DNA from: Charina bottae
Lineage: Eukaryota; Chordata; Lepidosauria; Squamata; Charinaidae
Length of the DNA: 64,000 nt
Direction of reading: 5' to 3'
Assembly: GCA_023362775.1 (NCBI GenBank)
Contig: JALMGJ010000029.1
Location: 6,669,268-6,733,267, forward strand
Positions 23,354-34,364 of the stretch are shown piece after piece. Made by a program: the position numbers and the translations under genes. Position 1 is the first letter of the stretch. Every line of letters begins with the position of its first letter. The notes beneath the pieces are model-generated. The model made no database searches. It was not told where the DNA came from and saw only the letters and a list, made by a program, of their open reading frames with translations.

Positions 23354-23489
23354 AGCTTGAATCATGTCAACTGGATTTCTATTTTCTCAGTGGAAACTGA
23401 GAAACGTTTCCACTGAGAAAATAGAAATCCAGTTGACATGATTCAAGCTACAGACAATTCCACCTGGATGACTGAGAACCTTCATAGAC
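23354..23489. mobile_element. Penelope-like element family 1, minimal foldback insertion
   Basis: The minus arm (TGTAGCTTGAATCATGTCAA to CAGTGGAAAC) joins a plus arm (GAAACGTTTCCACTGAG to GATTCAAGCTACAG), followed by the extra 36-nt tail ending CTTCATAGAC. A 17-bp duplication (ATGGTGCAGCTGAATGT) flanks it at 23337-23353 and 23490-23506. No coding remains; this is only two copies of the element's 3' end in opposite orientation. Confidence 0.9.
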
Positions 23490-23641
23490 ATGGTGCAGCT
23501 GAATGTTTGAACTAAAGGCTCTATTATTGAATTAATGACTAAAATGTTGAATATCTATTTTTAGAGTGAAAGGCACTTTTCAATTTAGTATTCAAGTATT
23601 CATATTATTCCACCAAGTCCAACTGAATATATTTCCATACT

Positions 23642-23667
23642 GCATGCATGCATGCATGCATGCATGC

Positions 23668-23698
<31 letters not shown>
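23642..23698 (+). repeat. (TGCA)n then (GAAA)n microsatellites
   Basis: About six TGCA units (each its own reverse complement) abut about seven GAAA units. Confidence 0.95.
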
Positions 23699-23754
23699 CC
23701 ATTTCTTAACAATTTTTCTTCTCAGATCAATACCTTCCTTCTACATATTAAGAT

Positions 23755-23840
23755 TTATTTATTTATTTGTCTTATTTATACCCCGCCTATCCCCTCCCTA
23801 CTGGAGGACTCTAGGCGGCTTACAGTATTATATATCAGAT
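23755..23840 (-). mobile_element. L2-like LINE 3' tail fragment
   Basis: A (ATTT)n run, then CTTATTTATACCCCGCCTAT and GGACTCTAGGCGGCTTACAG, the reverse complement of an L2-type 3' UTR signature. Confidence 0.65.
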
Positions 23841-24395
23841 TATATATTAAGATGGTTAATTTGTCCATCTTTATAATTTCCAGATGCTTAACAAGCCATT
23901 TCTTTATTGATGGAGGAATAGAATTTATGAATTCAATAATGTTGCAACTGAATTATAAACTAAACTTAGGTTAAAGGATTCTTGAATTCTGTATATTCAA
24001 GGTTTTTTTAAAAAAAAACTATTTAATATATTTACTTTATGCATACGCATACTGACCGTTGTGCTTTGATATATTTTTTGTATCTTTCTAATTGAACTGT
24101 GACAAAAAGAGAACTCAAATAATGCTTTACCATGCCTTATGAAAAAAGGCTGTTTCATATGTTCCTTTTAGCCTGTTTTGATATTGCTGGATTCCAACTG
24201 TATTGTAATTTAGTCAACAGAAAAGCAGATGTTGAACAGCTTCACCATGATTTAAGCTTGACAGTAGAGCATGTAGTAGAGCTAAGAAACACATGAACAT
24301 AAATTTGTCAGCAAGCATGGGAGAAAATGGATGACTTATTAGGGCATCTGACTTTAAATCAGCATGCTTAGTGTTTTCTTGTGGGTTCCCTAGAT

Positions 24396-24492
24396 AACAG
24401 AGGGCATACCGCCCAGAGTCCCCTCCGGAAATGGGGGGAGATGGGCGGTGATATAAGTTAGAAATATAAATAAATAAATAAATAAATAAATA
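24396..24492 (+). mobile_element. L2-like LINE 3' end fragment
   Basis: ACCGCCCAGAGTCCCCTCCG and AGATGGGCGGTGATATAAGT, then (AAAT)n. It matches the UTR end of 18899-20798 closely. Confidence 0.85.
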
Positions 24493-24717
24493 CTGAGAAG
24501 ACATCCTCCACTGAAAAAGATAGAAAGACAGAGGAAATCAAAGGTAAGATCTGGCCTTCTGTAGTTTAGTTATAAATGTCAATATTAGCATTTTGGCTAC
24601 TTATGATCGGTAATGACCAGCTCCAGCCTTTTATCAATGAGAAACAACAGATACAAAGCTGCAGAAATTAAACTGACTGTGGAGTCCTTGGTGCTCTCTG
24701 AGCCTTGTTGTTTTCTT

Positions 24718-24754
24718 GCAGATGTTTCATTGCCAGGCTAGGCAACATCTTCAG
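24718..24754 (-). ncRNA. Hammerhead-like motif (PLE family 2)
   Basis: The minus strand reads CTGAAGA, stem II TTGCC/GGCAA, GAA, then ACAT where the intact copy has ACGT. The stem III palindrome is broken, so activity is doubtful. Confidence 0.6.
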
Positions 24755-25126
24755 TGCGAAAAGGGAGTGGGACTTGCTCTCTGTTTATATCCCATGGCTT
24801 GTCCTGCTTGTGTTGGTGGAGGTGTTGTTCTCCCCTTAGGAGTTCCTTGATTGGGCTGTTGTTTGCTGCTTGGTTGATTGACTGAGTTAATAGTTCCTTG
24901 ATTAGAGCTTTTCTATTGTCTATTGTCTATTTTCTATTGTAATGACAATGGAAAAGCCAAAAGACCAGAACACCTCCTTGCCAGCAATCAATACCCAGAT
25001 ATGCAAAGATTAACACCAGGATTAGCACCAGAGGAACAACCAAACAGCACAATATACCCTAATGAAGGAACTATTAAATCAGTCAATCAACCAAGCAGCA
25101 AACAACAGCCCAATCAAGGAACTGGG

Positions 25127-25559
25127 GGACCGTCTTTTCCTGATTACATCTACCCGCCCCACCTGATCATGCAGGGAGGGCATGCTTCGGATCACTAAAA
25201 GAATTCCATCTAGCGGGGTCCAGGAGGCGTGCCTTCTCTGCGATAGCACCCGCCCTGTGGAATATCTTGCCTCCAGAGGTGAGACGGGCGCCCTCACTCC
25301 TGGCCTTCCAGAGGTCTTTAAAGACCTGGTTCTGCCGCCTTGCTTGGGATGAAGGAAGTAATAGTTCCTCCTGGGGGTGGTTAGCTTAGTAATACCCTCC
25401 TTTTAAGAACTTACCATCTTTGGATTTTTCTATTTATTATTTTAGTGGATTTTAGCTGTTTAAGTTTTAATTGTTTTTATGATATTTTTGTAAACCGCCC
25501 AGAGTCTACTGTTGTAGAGATGGGCGGTGATAAATTTGAATAATAAATAAATAAATAAA
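25127..25559 (+). mobile_element. L2-like LINE 3' end inserted in a PLE
   Basis: Starts near GGGGGACCGTCTTTTCCTGA, encodes FSAIAPALWNILPPEVRRAP and FKDLVLPPCLG-like residues in broken frame, then the UTR pair ACCGCCCAGAGTCTAC and GATGGGCGGTGATAAATT, and (AAAT)n. Removing it rejoins CAATCAAGGAAC with TCCTAAGGGG of the PLE. Confidence 0.9.
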
Positions 25560-25647
25560 CTCCTAAGGGGAGAACAACACCTCCACCAACACAAGCAGGA
25601 CAAGCCATGGGATATAAACAGAGAGCAAGTCCCACTCCCTTTTCGCA

Positions 25648-25684
25648 CTGAATATGTTGCCTAGTCTGGCAATGAAATGTCTGC
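25648..25684 (+). ncRNA. Degenerate hammerhead-like motif (PLE family 2)
   Basis: CTGAATA replaces CTGAAGA and ATGT replaces ACGT, while stem II TTGCC/GGCAA survives. It is the plus-arm counterpart of 24718-24754 and is probably inactive. Confidence 0.55.
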
Positions 25685-26098
25685 AAGAAAACAACAAGGC
25701 TCAGAGAGCACCAAGGACTCCACCATTCAACCCTGAGCTACAAATATTTCCTTCGATTAAACTGACTGTTCAGTTCATATGGGCCTTCAGTCAGCTTGCC
25801 TTCTTCACCACTGAAGTTCAACCACGTTCAAAGACACTGATTCTGTGATGCATGTTGTATAGTATTCAGGTGAGAATGTAGAGAATGGATCAATTTATGA
25901 AAGCTCTTTTGATCTGTACCCTGAGTATGGGATTATGAAATGTTCCACTAAAAAAGGGAATAGCACCTGCAATTCAAGATATATTTCTAAACAAATGTAC
26001 AGTATGTACTGTAGGATGCAATGATAGTCTTATTGCTCTACAGGTCAAAACACACGAGTGTACAACAAAGCCATTTATAGGTTGGTAGAGCTTTATGG

Positions 26099-26433
26099 AT
26101 GAGCGACGTGGTGGCTCAGCGGGTAAGACGCCAGGCTTGTCGATCAGAAGATCGCACGTTCGGAGGTTCGAATCCCTAGCCCCGCGTGATGCAGTAAGCT
26201 CCCGCACTCGCCCCAGCTCTTGCCAACCTAGCAGTTCGAAAGCATGCAAATGCAAGTAGATGAATAGGTACCACTTCGGTGGGTAGGTAACAGCGTTCCG
26301 CGCGTGTCATGCCAGCCACATGACCGCGGAAGCATCTTCGGACAACGCTGGCTCTTCAGCTAACAAATGGAGATGAGCACCGGCCCCTAGAGTCAGACAT
26401 GACTGCACAAATGTGCGGGGGGAACCTTTACCT
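26099..26433 (+). mobile_element. Sauria SINE (copy 1)
   Basis: The tRNA-derived head has an A box (GTGGCTCAGCGGGTAAGACG) and B box (GGTTCGAATCC). The body runs GCAAATGCAAGTAGATGAAT, GGTACCACTTCGGTGGGTAG, CCACATGACCGCGGAAGC. The 3' end CCTAGAGTCAGACATGACTG is shared with BovB LINEs. A 13-bp duplication TAGAGCTTTATGG lies at 26086-26098 and 26434-26446. Sauria SINEs are squamate elements thought to be moved by BovB. Confidence 0.95.
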
Positions 26434-26446
26434 TAGAGCTTTATGG

Positions 26447-27625
26447 TCCTTTGAATTCAGTTCTGGAAAGGTGCTTCAGAGTGTGTAGGAGGGTGAACAT
26501 GGCAGTAATGGCAGAGGTGCCTCTGAAGCTGCCACCTGATCCTGGAAAATGATGAAGGACGGCAGACAGGTGCTACCTTCATCCACCCACACTTGCTCCG
26601 AAACACCTCTTTGAAATTCAGTCCAACACATGGCACACTCTACTATTTATGTACATAAACATTGCACTAATTTCTTACAGCTGTCAGGGTATCTCTCCAC
26701 TTCTAAGACTGAGACCAGATGAACATTCAGGTAGGAATACTCAGTGCTTGGATAAAGTGAGCCTTCTGAAAATATATAAGTAGAACTTTAGAAAATAAGT
26801 GTATTAACAGCAAATCCAACTCCTCTTTGTGTTTATTCAGCTATAAACATTTTTCAACTCTGTGTGTAAAGAATTTTGATATTTAATACCCGGAGATCCT
26901 TGTAAAAACCAGACAGGCAGGCAAACGCCCGCTAGAAACATCATTATTTTCCCCCTTTCGATCGGAATGCTTTACATTTAGTGTTGCATTAAACCAAGCA
27001 TATTTGGTTAAGATTAGGCTTGCTTCTCGGGTCTCTGGAAATAATTGGAAAGTCTGGGATTAAGGGAGAATCAAGCACAAGCTGCCGAGCCTACGTTAAG
27101 GACCTTTCTGAAGAGCCAAGCAATAATTGGGCATAAATCTGCCAGGCAGGACTCCAGCTGCTTCAGGGGCAGGCAAAATCTTCACCCATCACCAACCAAG
27201 CTATTGCAGCAGCTTCACAGGCAGGGAGGCCAACGTTAATTAAGCAGATACCTCTCATCTGCCCCCTAAGATAGTCCCTATGTGCAACACTCCACATTCT
27301 GCTGGCTGGCAGAACACGAAATTCACTTAACACTTTTCTAGGACCAGCTGGCCCAAGAACAGAAAAGCATAACACGCTCACATATACAAGCCCTCTTTAT
27401 GCAACACGCTTATGGGGGTGGTTAGCATGTTGTGCAGAGACCATCATCCAGCCAACTGTTCTGGTTAATCAGTCCTAGGGTTATGAATTTTAGCAACTCC
27501 TCCAAGGTCCCAAATGGTGGATTGGGAGTTAAGTCGCTTTGTCTGCTTTCTGAGAACAGAGAGATGAATTCAGAGAGCCAACATCAGCGTGGAAGCTCCC
27601 TAGACACTCTGTTGGCATTTGGCAC
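26447..27625. other. No recognised feature (1.2 kb)
   Basis: Non-repetitive, moderately GC-balanced intron sequence. Short ORFs have no recognisable domain and no exon with plausible splice sites was found by eye. Confidence 0.5.
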
Positions 27626-27691
27626 GCTGGCTAGGGAATTCTGGGAGTTGAAGTCCACACGTCTTAAAGTTGCTGAGGTTGAGAAACACTG
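27626..27691 (+). mobile_element. Palindromic hAT-like MITE, family C (copy 5, right half)
   Basis: ACGCTGGCTAGGGAATTCTG through GCTGAGGTTGAGAAACACTG. The left half is absent. Confidence 0.8.
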
Positions 27692-28589
27692 GTCTAGGTG
27701 ATGCAGTGAAGAGGCTTTTAGTCACTACTCGGACAATGGCTGTAGACACACATCCCTTCCCCTGCCCTGCATTTTCGTCCAGTGCTGCAGAGAACCTCAA
27801 AGATAACCTTGGAGAAGGAATTTTTGCAGTTAGCAAAAATAAATTAAGCCAGGGAAAGGGGGAGAACATTAGAAAGAAACTGAAACTGGCTTTTAACTCT
27901 TTTTGGTATAAGAGGGAGAGAGGGATGGGAAAATGTTGTATCGCTTTCAAGATTCTGTTCCTGCAGCCTATATCAAGAAAGTACAGTTCCAGTAATTCTG
28001 GAGTCTGTTTTCTGATCTAGCCTACCTCGAAGGGTCGATATCAATTTTGCATAAAGCCCACCGTGTTCCATGTGGATTTTCCAGCCAGTTATAACCAAGT
28101 CTTGGGAGACAGTCTTTGGTGACAAACCACTTCGGGGCATAATTCCCATTTTTTTTTGGGGGGGGGGGTTTCTTCAAAATCAGTGGGAGGTATTGGGGAT
28201 GGCATGGTAATGTCACTAGTAGGCAAGTCCAAAAAGGAAACAGACCACTTATATAGCATCTTCCAGCAAAATGGATACCCACGCAACTTTATCAAAAAGT
28301 GCCTGACCACTCAACCCACCACAGCAAAACCAACAGAAGCTATGAAAAGGATTACACTGCCATACATCAGAAACATCTCAGAAACTACTAATAGACTGTT
28401 ACAACCACATGGCATCACCGTAGCACACAAACCAACCAAAACCCTTCGGAACATCTTAAGTAACCCAAAAGACCCAGTAGCCCAAGAAGAAAAAACAGGA
28501 GTTATCTACAACATACAGTGTAAGGACTGTAACAGCCACTATGTAGGACAGACTGGCAGAAGACTAGCAGAACGCATCCATGAACATCA

Positions 28590-28925
28590 TTCATTGGCGA
28601 TCACTCGTAGCCGAGTAAGATTGTCTTCCAAGGGTAAAATTTTAACAGTGGATCCGTAAGTGGCTGTAAAGGCCAATTCTGGATCCGCACAACCTCCCAC
28701 AATGAGGGCATAGGTTTCCGGGTGGGAGACGGTCATGATGAGGGTTTGCTTGACGTGCCTTCCTTTTAGCTCTTTTCTCCCTTTCGCCCTGTACTCGTGC
28801 TTCTTCAAAGTCCATAGCACCTTTAATAAAGACTGACCTCCAATTGAAGCGCTCATGAGTTAGGGCTTCCCAGTTCTCAATGCTGATATTACATTTTTTT
28901 AAATTAGCTTTGAGAGTGTCTTTGA
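28590..28925 (-). mobile_element. Unassigned non-LTR retrotransposon 3' end inside a PLE
   Basis: On the minus strand a short frame ends CPHCGRLCGSRIGLYSHLRI then HC and a stop, a C2H2-like tail known from several non-LTR retrotransposon proteins. The UTR ends GATCGCCAATGAATGATG. The PLE coding is continuous on either side. The flanks share only CATGAA. Confidence 0.7.
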
Positions 28926-29379
28926 ATCATGAAAACTCCTTAATCTCACAACACATGGACAGACTCAACCATACTTTCAACTATGAAACTGTGAACATCT
29001 TAAACCAAGCCAAATCCAAAAATGCTAGAGAATTCCTGGAAGCTTGGCACTCAGACAAAGCAGCCATCAACAGACACATAGAGGTAAACAACATTTACAT
29101 ACCATTCATAAGAGACAATAGAAAAGCCAGAAGACCAGAACACCTCCTTGCCAGCAAACATAACCCAGATATGCAAAGATTAACAGCAAGATTAGCACCA
29201 GAGGAGCAATCAAACAACACAATAGATCCTAATCAAGGAACTATTGACTCAGTCAATCAACCAAGCAGCAAACAACAACCCAATCAAGGTACTACCAAGG
29301 AGAGTACAACACACACCCCAACACAGGCAGGACAAGCCAGGGTATATAAACAGAGAGCAAGTCCAACTCCCTTTTCACA

Positions 29380-29416
29380 CTGAAGATGTTGCCTAGCTTG
29401 GCAATGAAACGTCTGC
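29380..29416 (+). ncRNA. Hammerhead ribozyme-like motif (PLE family 2)
   Basis: CTGAAGA, an extra base, stem II (TTGCC/GGCAA plus a G.T wobble, loop TAGCTT), GAA, stem III palindrome ACGT, then C as the cleavage-site base (a GUC triplet). Stem I next to the core is only CA/TG. This is the best-preserved family-2 copy. Confidence 0.7.
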
Positions 29417-30002
29417 AAGAAAACAACAAGGCTCAGAGAGCACCATGGACTCCAAAGTCCAAAACTGTTCAGTTCCATTTCATGTGTGCCTGCTTTGGGG
29501 GGCAGTTAACGGATTTTAAATATGATCAATAACAATTCTGAAAAACCCTTCGGTTTAAGGCGAGAGTGTAAGATGCTTGCAATATCCATTTTACCTGGAA
29601 ATAACAGGAGAACCTAGTTTAATATTCTGTCTCACATATCTGAAAGAATCTGTTCAATTTCACATGTTACAATGGCTTAAAAGTCTGTATCCATGCACAT
29701 GCAGTCTCCCTTGGCATTTCATGTCAACCTGTGGATTAGGGAGGGATGTTTACAGATAGACACCCAACAGGTACATCACAGTCAGAGATGCCCCTGATGA
29801 ATTGATCTGTATCTGCATGAGACACAGGGCTTCCCAGAAATTCCACCTGCTAGTGTAATTATGCAGCAAGGTATATAACAGGTCCACTGTCCATCCACAA
29901 TTAGTTCTAATTCTGCATAATACACCAACATGCATTAGAAAAAGGACACCATTTGGCATAAAGAGTGCATTCACAGTAGCATCCACATCTTAAACTTGGG
30001 GA

Positions 30003-30180
30003 TCGTGGGGATCAATGGCTATTAGCCTTGATGGCAGTGTGACTGCCTTTGAAGGCCATCTGCTGGGATACTAGTGGGGTTCCTGGTGCAATGGGTTGGC
30101 CACTGTGACAACAGACTGCTGGACTAAATGGGCCAGGGGTCCGATCCAGCAGGGCACTCCTTAAATTCTTATGCACTGCC
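30003..30180 (+). repeat. Dispersed repeat, unnamed (copy 1)
   Basis: Ends TGCTGGACTAAATGGGCCAG, then GGGTCCGATCCAGCAGGGCA and CTTAAATTCTTATG. The same end occurs inverted at 54135-54210. It is a common reptilian dispersed repeat end, probably a LINE or SINE tail; family not assigned. Confidence 0.55.
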
Positions 30181-30675
30181 TATAGTCACAACTCATTCCA
30201 GGGCACCCATATGAGAATCAGCAGGTTCTTATTCCCTTTTTGACTTTTCTGCGTGTCTTCCAACTGCCCAACCTAGTCTAGTCAGTGTGTTACTACATCT
30301 TTCATGTTATAGCAGATTCTAGATCTTCTTTCTTAGAACTCATTTCCTCTGTGCAACAGGGCCACCATTTTAAATGTCAAGTAACAATTGTCATTTTATA
30401 CAATCATAGGTCTAGATAATCATATTAACTTTAGCTATGAGTATGTGTAGCCTGCTTCCTTTCACCAAGGAATAATAGCCTCACCGATAATGGCATTTGG
30501 ACAATGACGGATAATAATAATGACTGGTATCTCCAATTTGTACAAGGATATACGGACATATCTCATCTTACCATCAAACAATTCATGAAATAGAATAGGC
30601 TAAGATATATTGACTGAAATAGGATCCACCTATGGAAATTCTAAATTCCAAAATTATGTAAGATCTGAATAGAAC

Positions 30676-30805
30676 AGCAGGTGAGAAAAAGTCAAACTTT
30701 TTTACATGTATTATGCAAACCACATAAAAAGGGGTGGGGCTTCAATCTTGTGGTTGTGGGCACCATCTTGACTTTTTTGATACCCCTTGCAGACATCCCT
30801 GTTTT
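30676..30805. mobile_element. Unnamed inverted-repeat MITE-like element (copy 3)
   Basis: The left end GTGAGAAAAAGTCAAAC and right end CACCATCTTGACTTTTTTGA mirror. The central AAAAAGGGGTGGGGCTTCAA matches the complement of CACCCCTTTTT in copies 4 and 5. Confidence 0.5.
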
Positions 30806-30904
30806 AGACAGTTGTAAGGAAAGCACAGATCAAGATGTTATTTCTTTTAACTATGTATTGAGTTCAGCCTTTCACATATTGCTGTTCAAATATACTTTTC
30901 ATGT

Positions 30905-30993
30905 GCCTTCGAGTCACTCTTGATTCCTGGCAACTGCCTGGGCTAGTCCTTGCAGTTTTCTTGGCAACATTTTCAGAAGTGGTTTGCCATTGC
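30905..30993 (-). mobile_element. CORE/MIR-like SINE fragment, inverted 3' part
   Basis: GAGTCACTCTTGATTCCTGG, CAACTGCCTGGGCTAGTCCT, TTCTTGGCAACATTTTCAG: the minus-oriented 3' part. It joins directly, head-to-head, to the plus copy at 30994. Confidence 0.75.
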
Positions 30994-31406
30994 CAGTTTG
31001 GTTTAGTGGTTAAGGTGCTGGTCTAGAAACCAGGAGACTGTAAGTTCTAGTCCCACCTTAGGCATGAAAGCCGGCTGGGTGACCTTGGGCCAGTCCCTGT
31101 CTCTCAGCCCTAGGAAGGAGCCAATGGGAAACCAGGAGCCTGAGAGTTCTAGTCCCGCCTTAGGCACGAAAGCCGGCTGGGTGACCTTGGGCCAGTTCCT
31201 GTCTCTCAGCCCTAAGAAGGAGCCAAGGGAAAATCAGGAGACGGAGAGTTCTAGTCCCGCCTTAGGCTGGGTGACCTTGGGCCAGTCACTCTCTCTCAGC
31301 CCAACTCACCTCACAGGGTTGCTGTTGTAGGGAAAATAGGAAGAGGAAGGAGTATTAGGTATGTTTGCCGCCTTGAGTTATTTATAAAAATAATAAATAA
31401 ATAAAT

Positions 31407-31410
<4 letters not shown>
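30994..31410 (+). mobile_element. CORE/MIR-like tRNA SINE with an internal tandem amplification
   Basis: The head CCAGTTTGGTTTAGTGGTTA is followed by three successive versions of a roughly 100-bp block (GAAACCAGGAGACTG, TTCTAGTCCCACCTTAGGCA, GCTGGGTGACCTTGGGCCAG, CTCAGCCCTAGGAAGGAGCC) at about 31025-31280, the third shortened. The usual tail follows (CAACTCACCTCACAGGGTTG, GAGGAAGGAGTATTAGGTAT, CGCCTTGAGTTATTTATAAA) and a (AAAT)n/(AAC)n run. The block repeat explains the apparent internal duplications in one reading frame. Confidence 0.85.
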
Positions 31411-31437
<27 letters not shown>

Positions 31438-31439
31438 GA

Positions 31440-31546
31440 CTGGCCCAAGGTCACCCAGCTGGCTTTGTGCCTAAGGTGGGACTAGAATTCACGGTCTCTT
31501 GGTTTCTAGCTTGGTGCCTTTAACCACTGTTATCAAACTGGATTTC
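31440..31546 (-). mobile_element. CORE/MIR-like SINE fragment
   Basis: CTGGCCCAAGGTCACCCAGC, GTGCCTAAGGTGGGACTAGA, TTGGTTTCTAGCTTGGTGCC: the minus-oriented 5' half, separated from the previous copy by an (AAC)n run. Confidence 0.8.
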
Positions 31547-32779
31547 TCAGATATACCAGACTTTCAGAGTCCCTGGCCAACATGCCAACTGTACTATTCT
31601 ACCCTAGAATTTAAAAAAGAGTCATACAGTTCTTTTAGTTTGATCAAACAGCTTGGCTAGGCTCCAGACCATTTGTCCTTCTATTCAGCCTCAGAAATCC
31701 AGCTATAGAAAAATTATTTATTCTAAAATTTTATCTTCCATCATTTTTCCAGTTGACCTCTAAAAGCAACTTTGTTCCTTTTCTCACAACATTAAAACAA
31801 GATAACCGCAAATAACATCGCAAATGAAGCATTGTAATAGCTGCCAAAACAAGAGAAATAAACCCCAGCTTAGAATCTGACTTTTCTAGCAGTAGTAATC
31901 GAAGCATCTTCAGGTCCCCCAAATCATTATAAACCATAAAGAAACTTGGCCAATAAAAGAGCAATACCCAGAAGTATACAAATGATCACATAAGAAACAG
32001 AAACTTGAACTCATGTGGGGTGTTGAAAATTTGGATGGAATCCACATTATCTGTCCTTATATTCCTAGTGTATCTCTTTCAACAACATTTTATAAGGAGT
32101 TGTGCAAAGAAAGCAGCAAAGCAAAGAATTCTGGGATGGCTGACCGCAGGAAAGCCAAGCTGATGTTAGTGTATTGACAATCCCAGAAATTCAAGATCCA
32201 ACAGAGATTTTAGTTTCAATCTCACTCCCCCCACACAGATTTTTTTTCCAGTCTGACATCCAACCATACAAACATCCTCAATCTTATTTTACTGAACTCT
32301 CCTGTTTTGTCACTAGGTGGCAACAGACACGGAGGGAACATTTCCCAGATTGTCTTGTGAAGAAAGAAGTTTATTTGAATACCTACAGAAAGCGGAACTT
32401 CCTAAACTTTGTTTGCTGAAAATGGGACTCATTAATAGAGCCACCCTAACAAAGTAGAAAGAAAAAGTACAGGAAATCCTGTGGCTGCTACCAGGAATAT
32501 TTTAAACTCAACTCTGTTCCGCTTTGAGGACCGATCTCCTATCTTTGCCTTTTTTTCTCTAATCAGTTCCAGCTTCTTGCAGTCAATTAAAATTCACTGC
32601 TCAAAAGCTGAGCTTATCTTGCTAAACCAAGGCCTTTGCAGATCTACAAACTGTTCAGGCTTTGCAGCTTGTTTTTATAATAGTTAGGGCAACTTTACCA
32701 GTTTGGATCTGGAATCTGACAAGGTTAAAGGTTTGCCTGTGACTGAACTGGAAAGCTGTCAGACCAGAATTTAACTATC
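31547..32779. other. No recognised feature (1.2 kb)
   Basis: AT-rich intron sequence with no recognised repeat end, long ORF or exon. Confidence 0.6.
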
Positions 32780-32848
32780 ATGTAACCGCCCAGGGTCCCT
32801 CCTTCTGGGGGAGATGGGTGGGATATAAATATGACAAATAAATAAATG
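32780..32848 (+). mobile_element. L2-like LINE 3' terminal fragment
   Basis: TGTAACCGCCCAGGGTCCCT and GGGGGAGATGGGTGGGATAT, then (AAAT)n. Only the UTR end remains. Confidence 0.75.
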
Positions 32849-33018
32849 TAGCTAGTTAAAGCACTAGATTCTATGGCCATGCAGCCTATTCTACTGCCAG
32901 GTTCTATAGAACATTTTTAATTTAGATTTAAGGCTTTATGTGACACATAAGATAGCAGGATTCTGTGAGCCTTACCCAGAGGTTTACAGTGCTATTTGAA
33001 GCCCAATAGGCTAACTTA

Positions 33019-33353
33019 GGGGCGTGGTGGCTCAGCGGGTAAGACGCCAGGCTTGTCCATCGGAAGATCACAAGTTTGGAGGTTCAAATCCCTAGCCCCG
33101 TGTGACGGAGTGAGCTCCCGCATTCGCCCCAGCTATTGACAACCTAGCAATTCGAAAGCATGCAAATGCAAGTAGATGAATAGGTACCACTTCGGTGGGA
33201 AGGTAACAGCATTCTGCGCGTGTCATGAGGCCACATGACCGTGGAAGCGTCTTTGGACAACGCTGGCTCTTCGGCTAACAAACGGAGATGAGCACCGGCC
33301 CCTAGAGTCGGACACGACTGCACAAATGCGAGGGGGGAACCTTTACCTTTACC
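33019..33353 (+). mobile_element. Sauria SINE (copy 2)
   Basis: Begins GGGCGTGGTGGCTCAGCGGG, with B box GGTTCAAATCC and 3' end CCTAGAGTCGGACACGACTG then ACCTTTACCTTTACC. A 12-bp duplication TAGGCTAACTTA lies at 33007-33018 and 33354-33365. Confidence 0.95.
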
Positions 33354-34273
33354 TAGGCTAACTTAAACTGAGATTTTAATCCCCTCCTTTGGTGGAGGAG
33401 AATTCCCTCAAACTCATTTGGGTCCCTTGAAGAAATGGCAGCGTGCAATCTCTCTTATCTGACAAAATTATCAACTTAAAATTAAGTTTGTTTTTGTAAA
33501 TTTTCTACTTTTAGTTTCTTGAGCACATTAGCCAATTAAGTTAATTAACCATCACATTAAACAGAAACATGGCTGTCCTGATTAAGTTACATAGGTAATA
33601 ATATTCTAACAAGAAATGAGAAGAAAGTAGGAGGATTAGTTACCAGTGATTGCTTTTTAAGAATCCATTATTCTAATTTAAATAAATCCTCTCTGGTTTG
33701 GTTTTGTTCTTTTGTTTCTTTATTGCAGAGGCTACAACATCCAGCCATTTAATGAAAACTGAGCAAATAAACACCAAATTTTAAGTGTGATTATACCATT
33801 GCTGCATTTGATCAGATGCTTTTTCTAAAGCAGTCTTTTTCAAAAAATAAAAGATACATACCTCTATCATTAACAGACAATAAGCATACATGAAATATAC
33901 ACTGTAATATATTTGAACCACAAAGGTCATGATGCAGCTACAGTGAAACCTCTGAGCCCAAAAGCCTGTATTTAACTTACATTTCAGCATGAGGTTAATT
34001 CACCTACTGACATCAATTAGATCTGAGGGTCCTAATAAAAATGATGCAACAAAACAGCGTAAGACAGCTTGATTAGAGGCCAGGACAGAGGGCACCAAAT
34101 GGCTGTGGAGTATATTTTAAAATTTAAAATTTAAAAATGTGCTCTCGGGAGCTGCTCTTGGGAGAAGATGCAGCTGCTTACAGATTTGCAGTCAAGGGCC
34201 ACATTCATGCTGCATGCTTCAAAACCTCCCCCCCCCCCCCAGATGACTCAAAAGCTAACAGACCTGCTGAAAT

Positions 34274-34287
34274 TATCTTGGCCTCTG
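34274..34287 (+). repeat. Target-site duplication, left copy
   Basis: TATCTTGGCCTCTG, repeated exactly at 38061-38074. It brackets the whole compound PLE. Confidence 0.93.
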
Positions 34288-34364
34288 TCTATGAAGGTTC
34301 TCAGTCATCCAGGTGGAATTGTCTGTAGCTTGAATCATGTCAACTGGATTTCTATTTTCTCAGT

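Larger units (their letters stand above)
24681..25755. mobile_element. Penelope-like element family 2, foldback insertion split by an L2
   Basis: The minus arm at 24681-24905 starts GTGGAGTCCTTGGTGCTCTC. The plus arm at 24930-25126 matches the C-terminal coding end of the 28190-29465 copy (RPEHLLAS, PDMQRLT), then resumes after the L2 at 25560-25738 with CTCCTAAGGGGAGAACAACA and ends GAGCACCAAGGACTCCAC. A 14-bp duplication ATTAAACTGACTGT lies at 24667-24680 and 25756-25769. The arms mirror each other over about 200 bp. Confidence 0.9.
28190..29465 (+). pseudogene. Penelope-like element family 2, GIY-YIG end, interrupted
   Basis: The reverse transcriptase is missing. Up to 28589 the frame encodes ETDHLYSIFQQNGYPRNFIK, TLPYIRNISETTNRLLQPHG and the GIY-YIG core (GVIYNIQCKDCNSHYVGQTG then RRLAERIHEH). 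A LINE end (28590-28925) then interrupts it. From 28927 it resumes with QHMDRLNHTFNYETVNILNQ, AREFLEAWHSDKAAINRHIE and NIYIPFIR, then a low-complexity Q/N/P-rich tail. The 3' terminal region has a hammerhead-like motif and ends near CACCATGGACTCCA. GIY-YIG nicks DNA for target priming in this family. This copy is inactive. Confidence 0.9.

Noticed and set aside
26103..26180. Possible tRNA gene
   Set aside because: The A and B boxes belong to a Sauria SINE head: the body and BovB-like tail follow and the locus is duplicated elsewhere.
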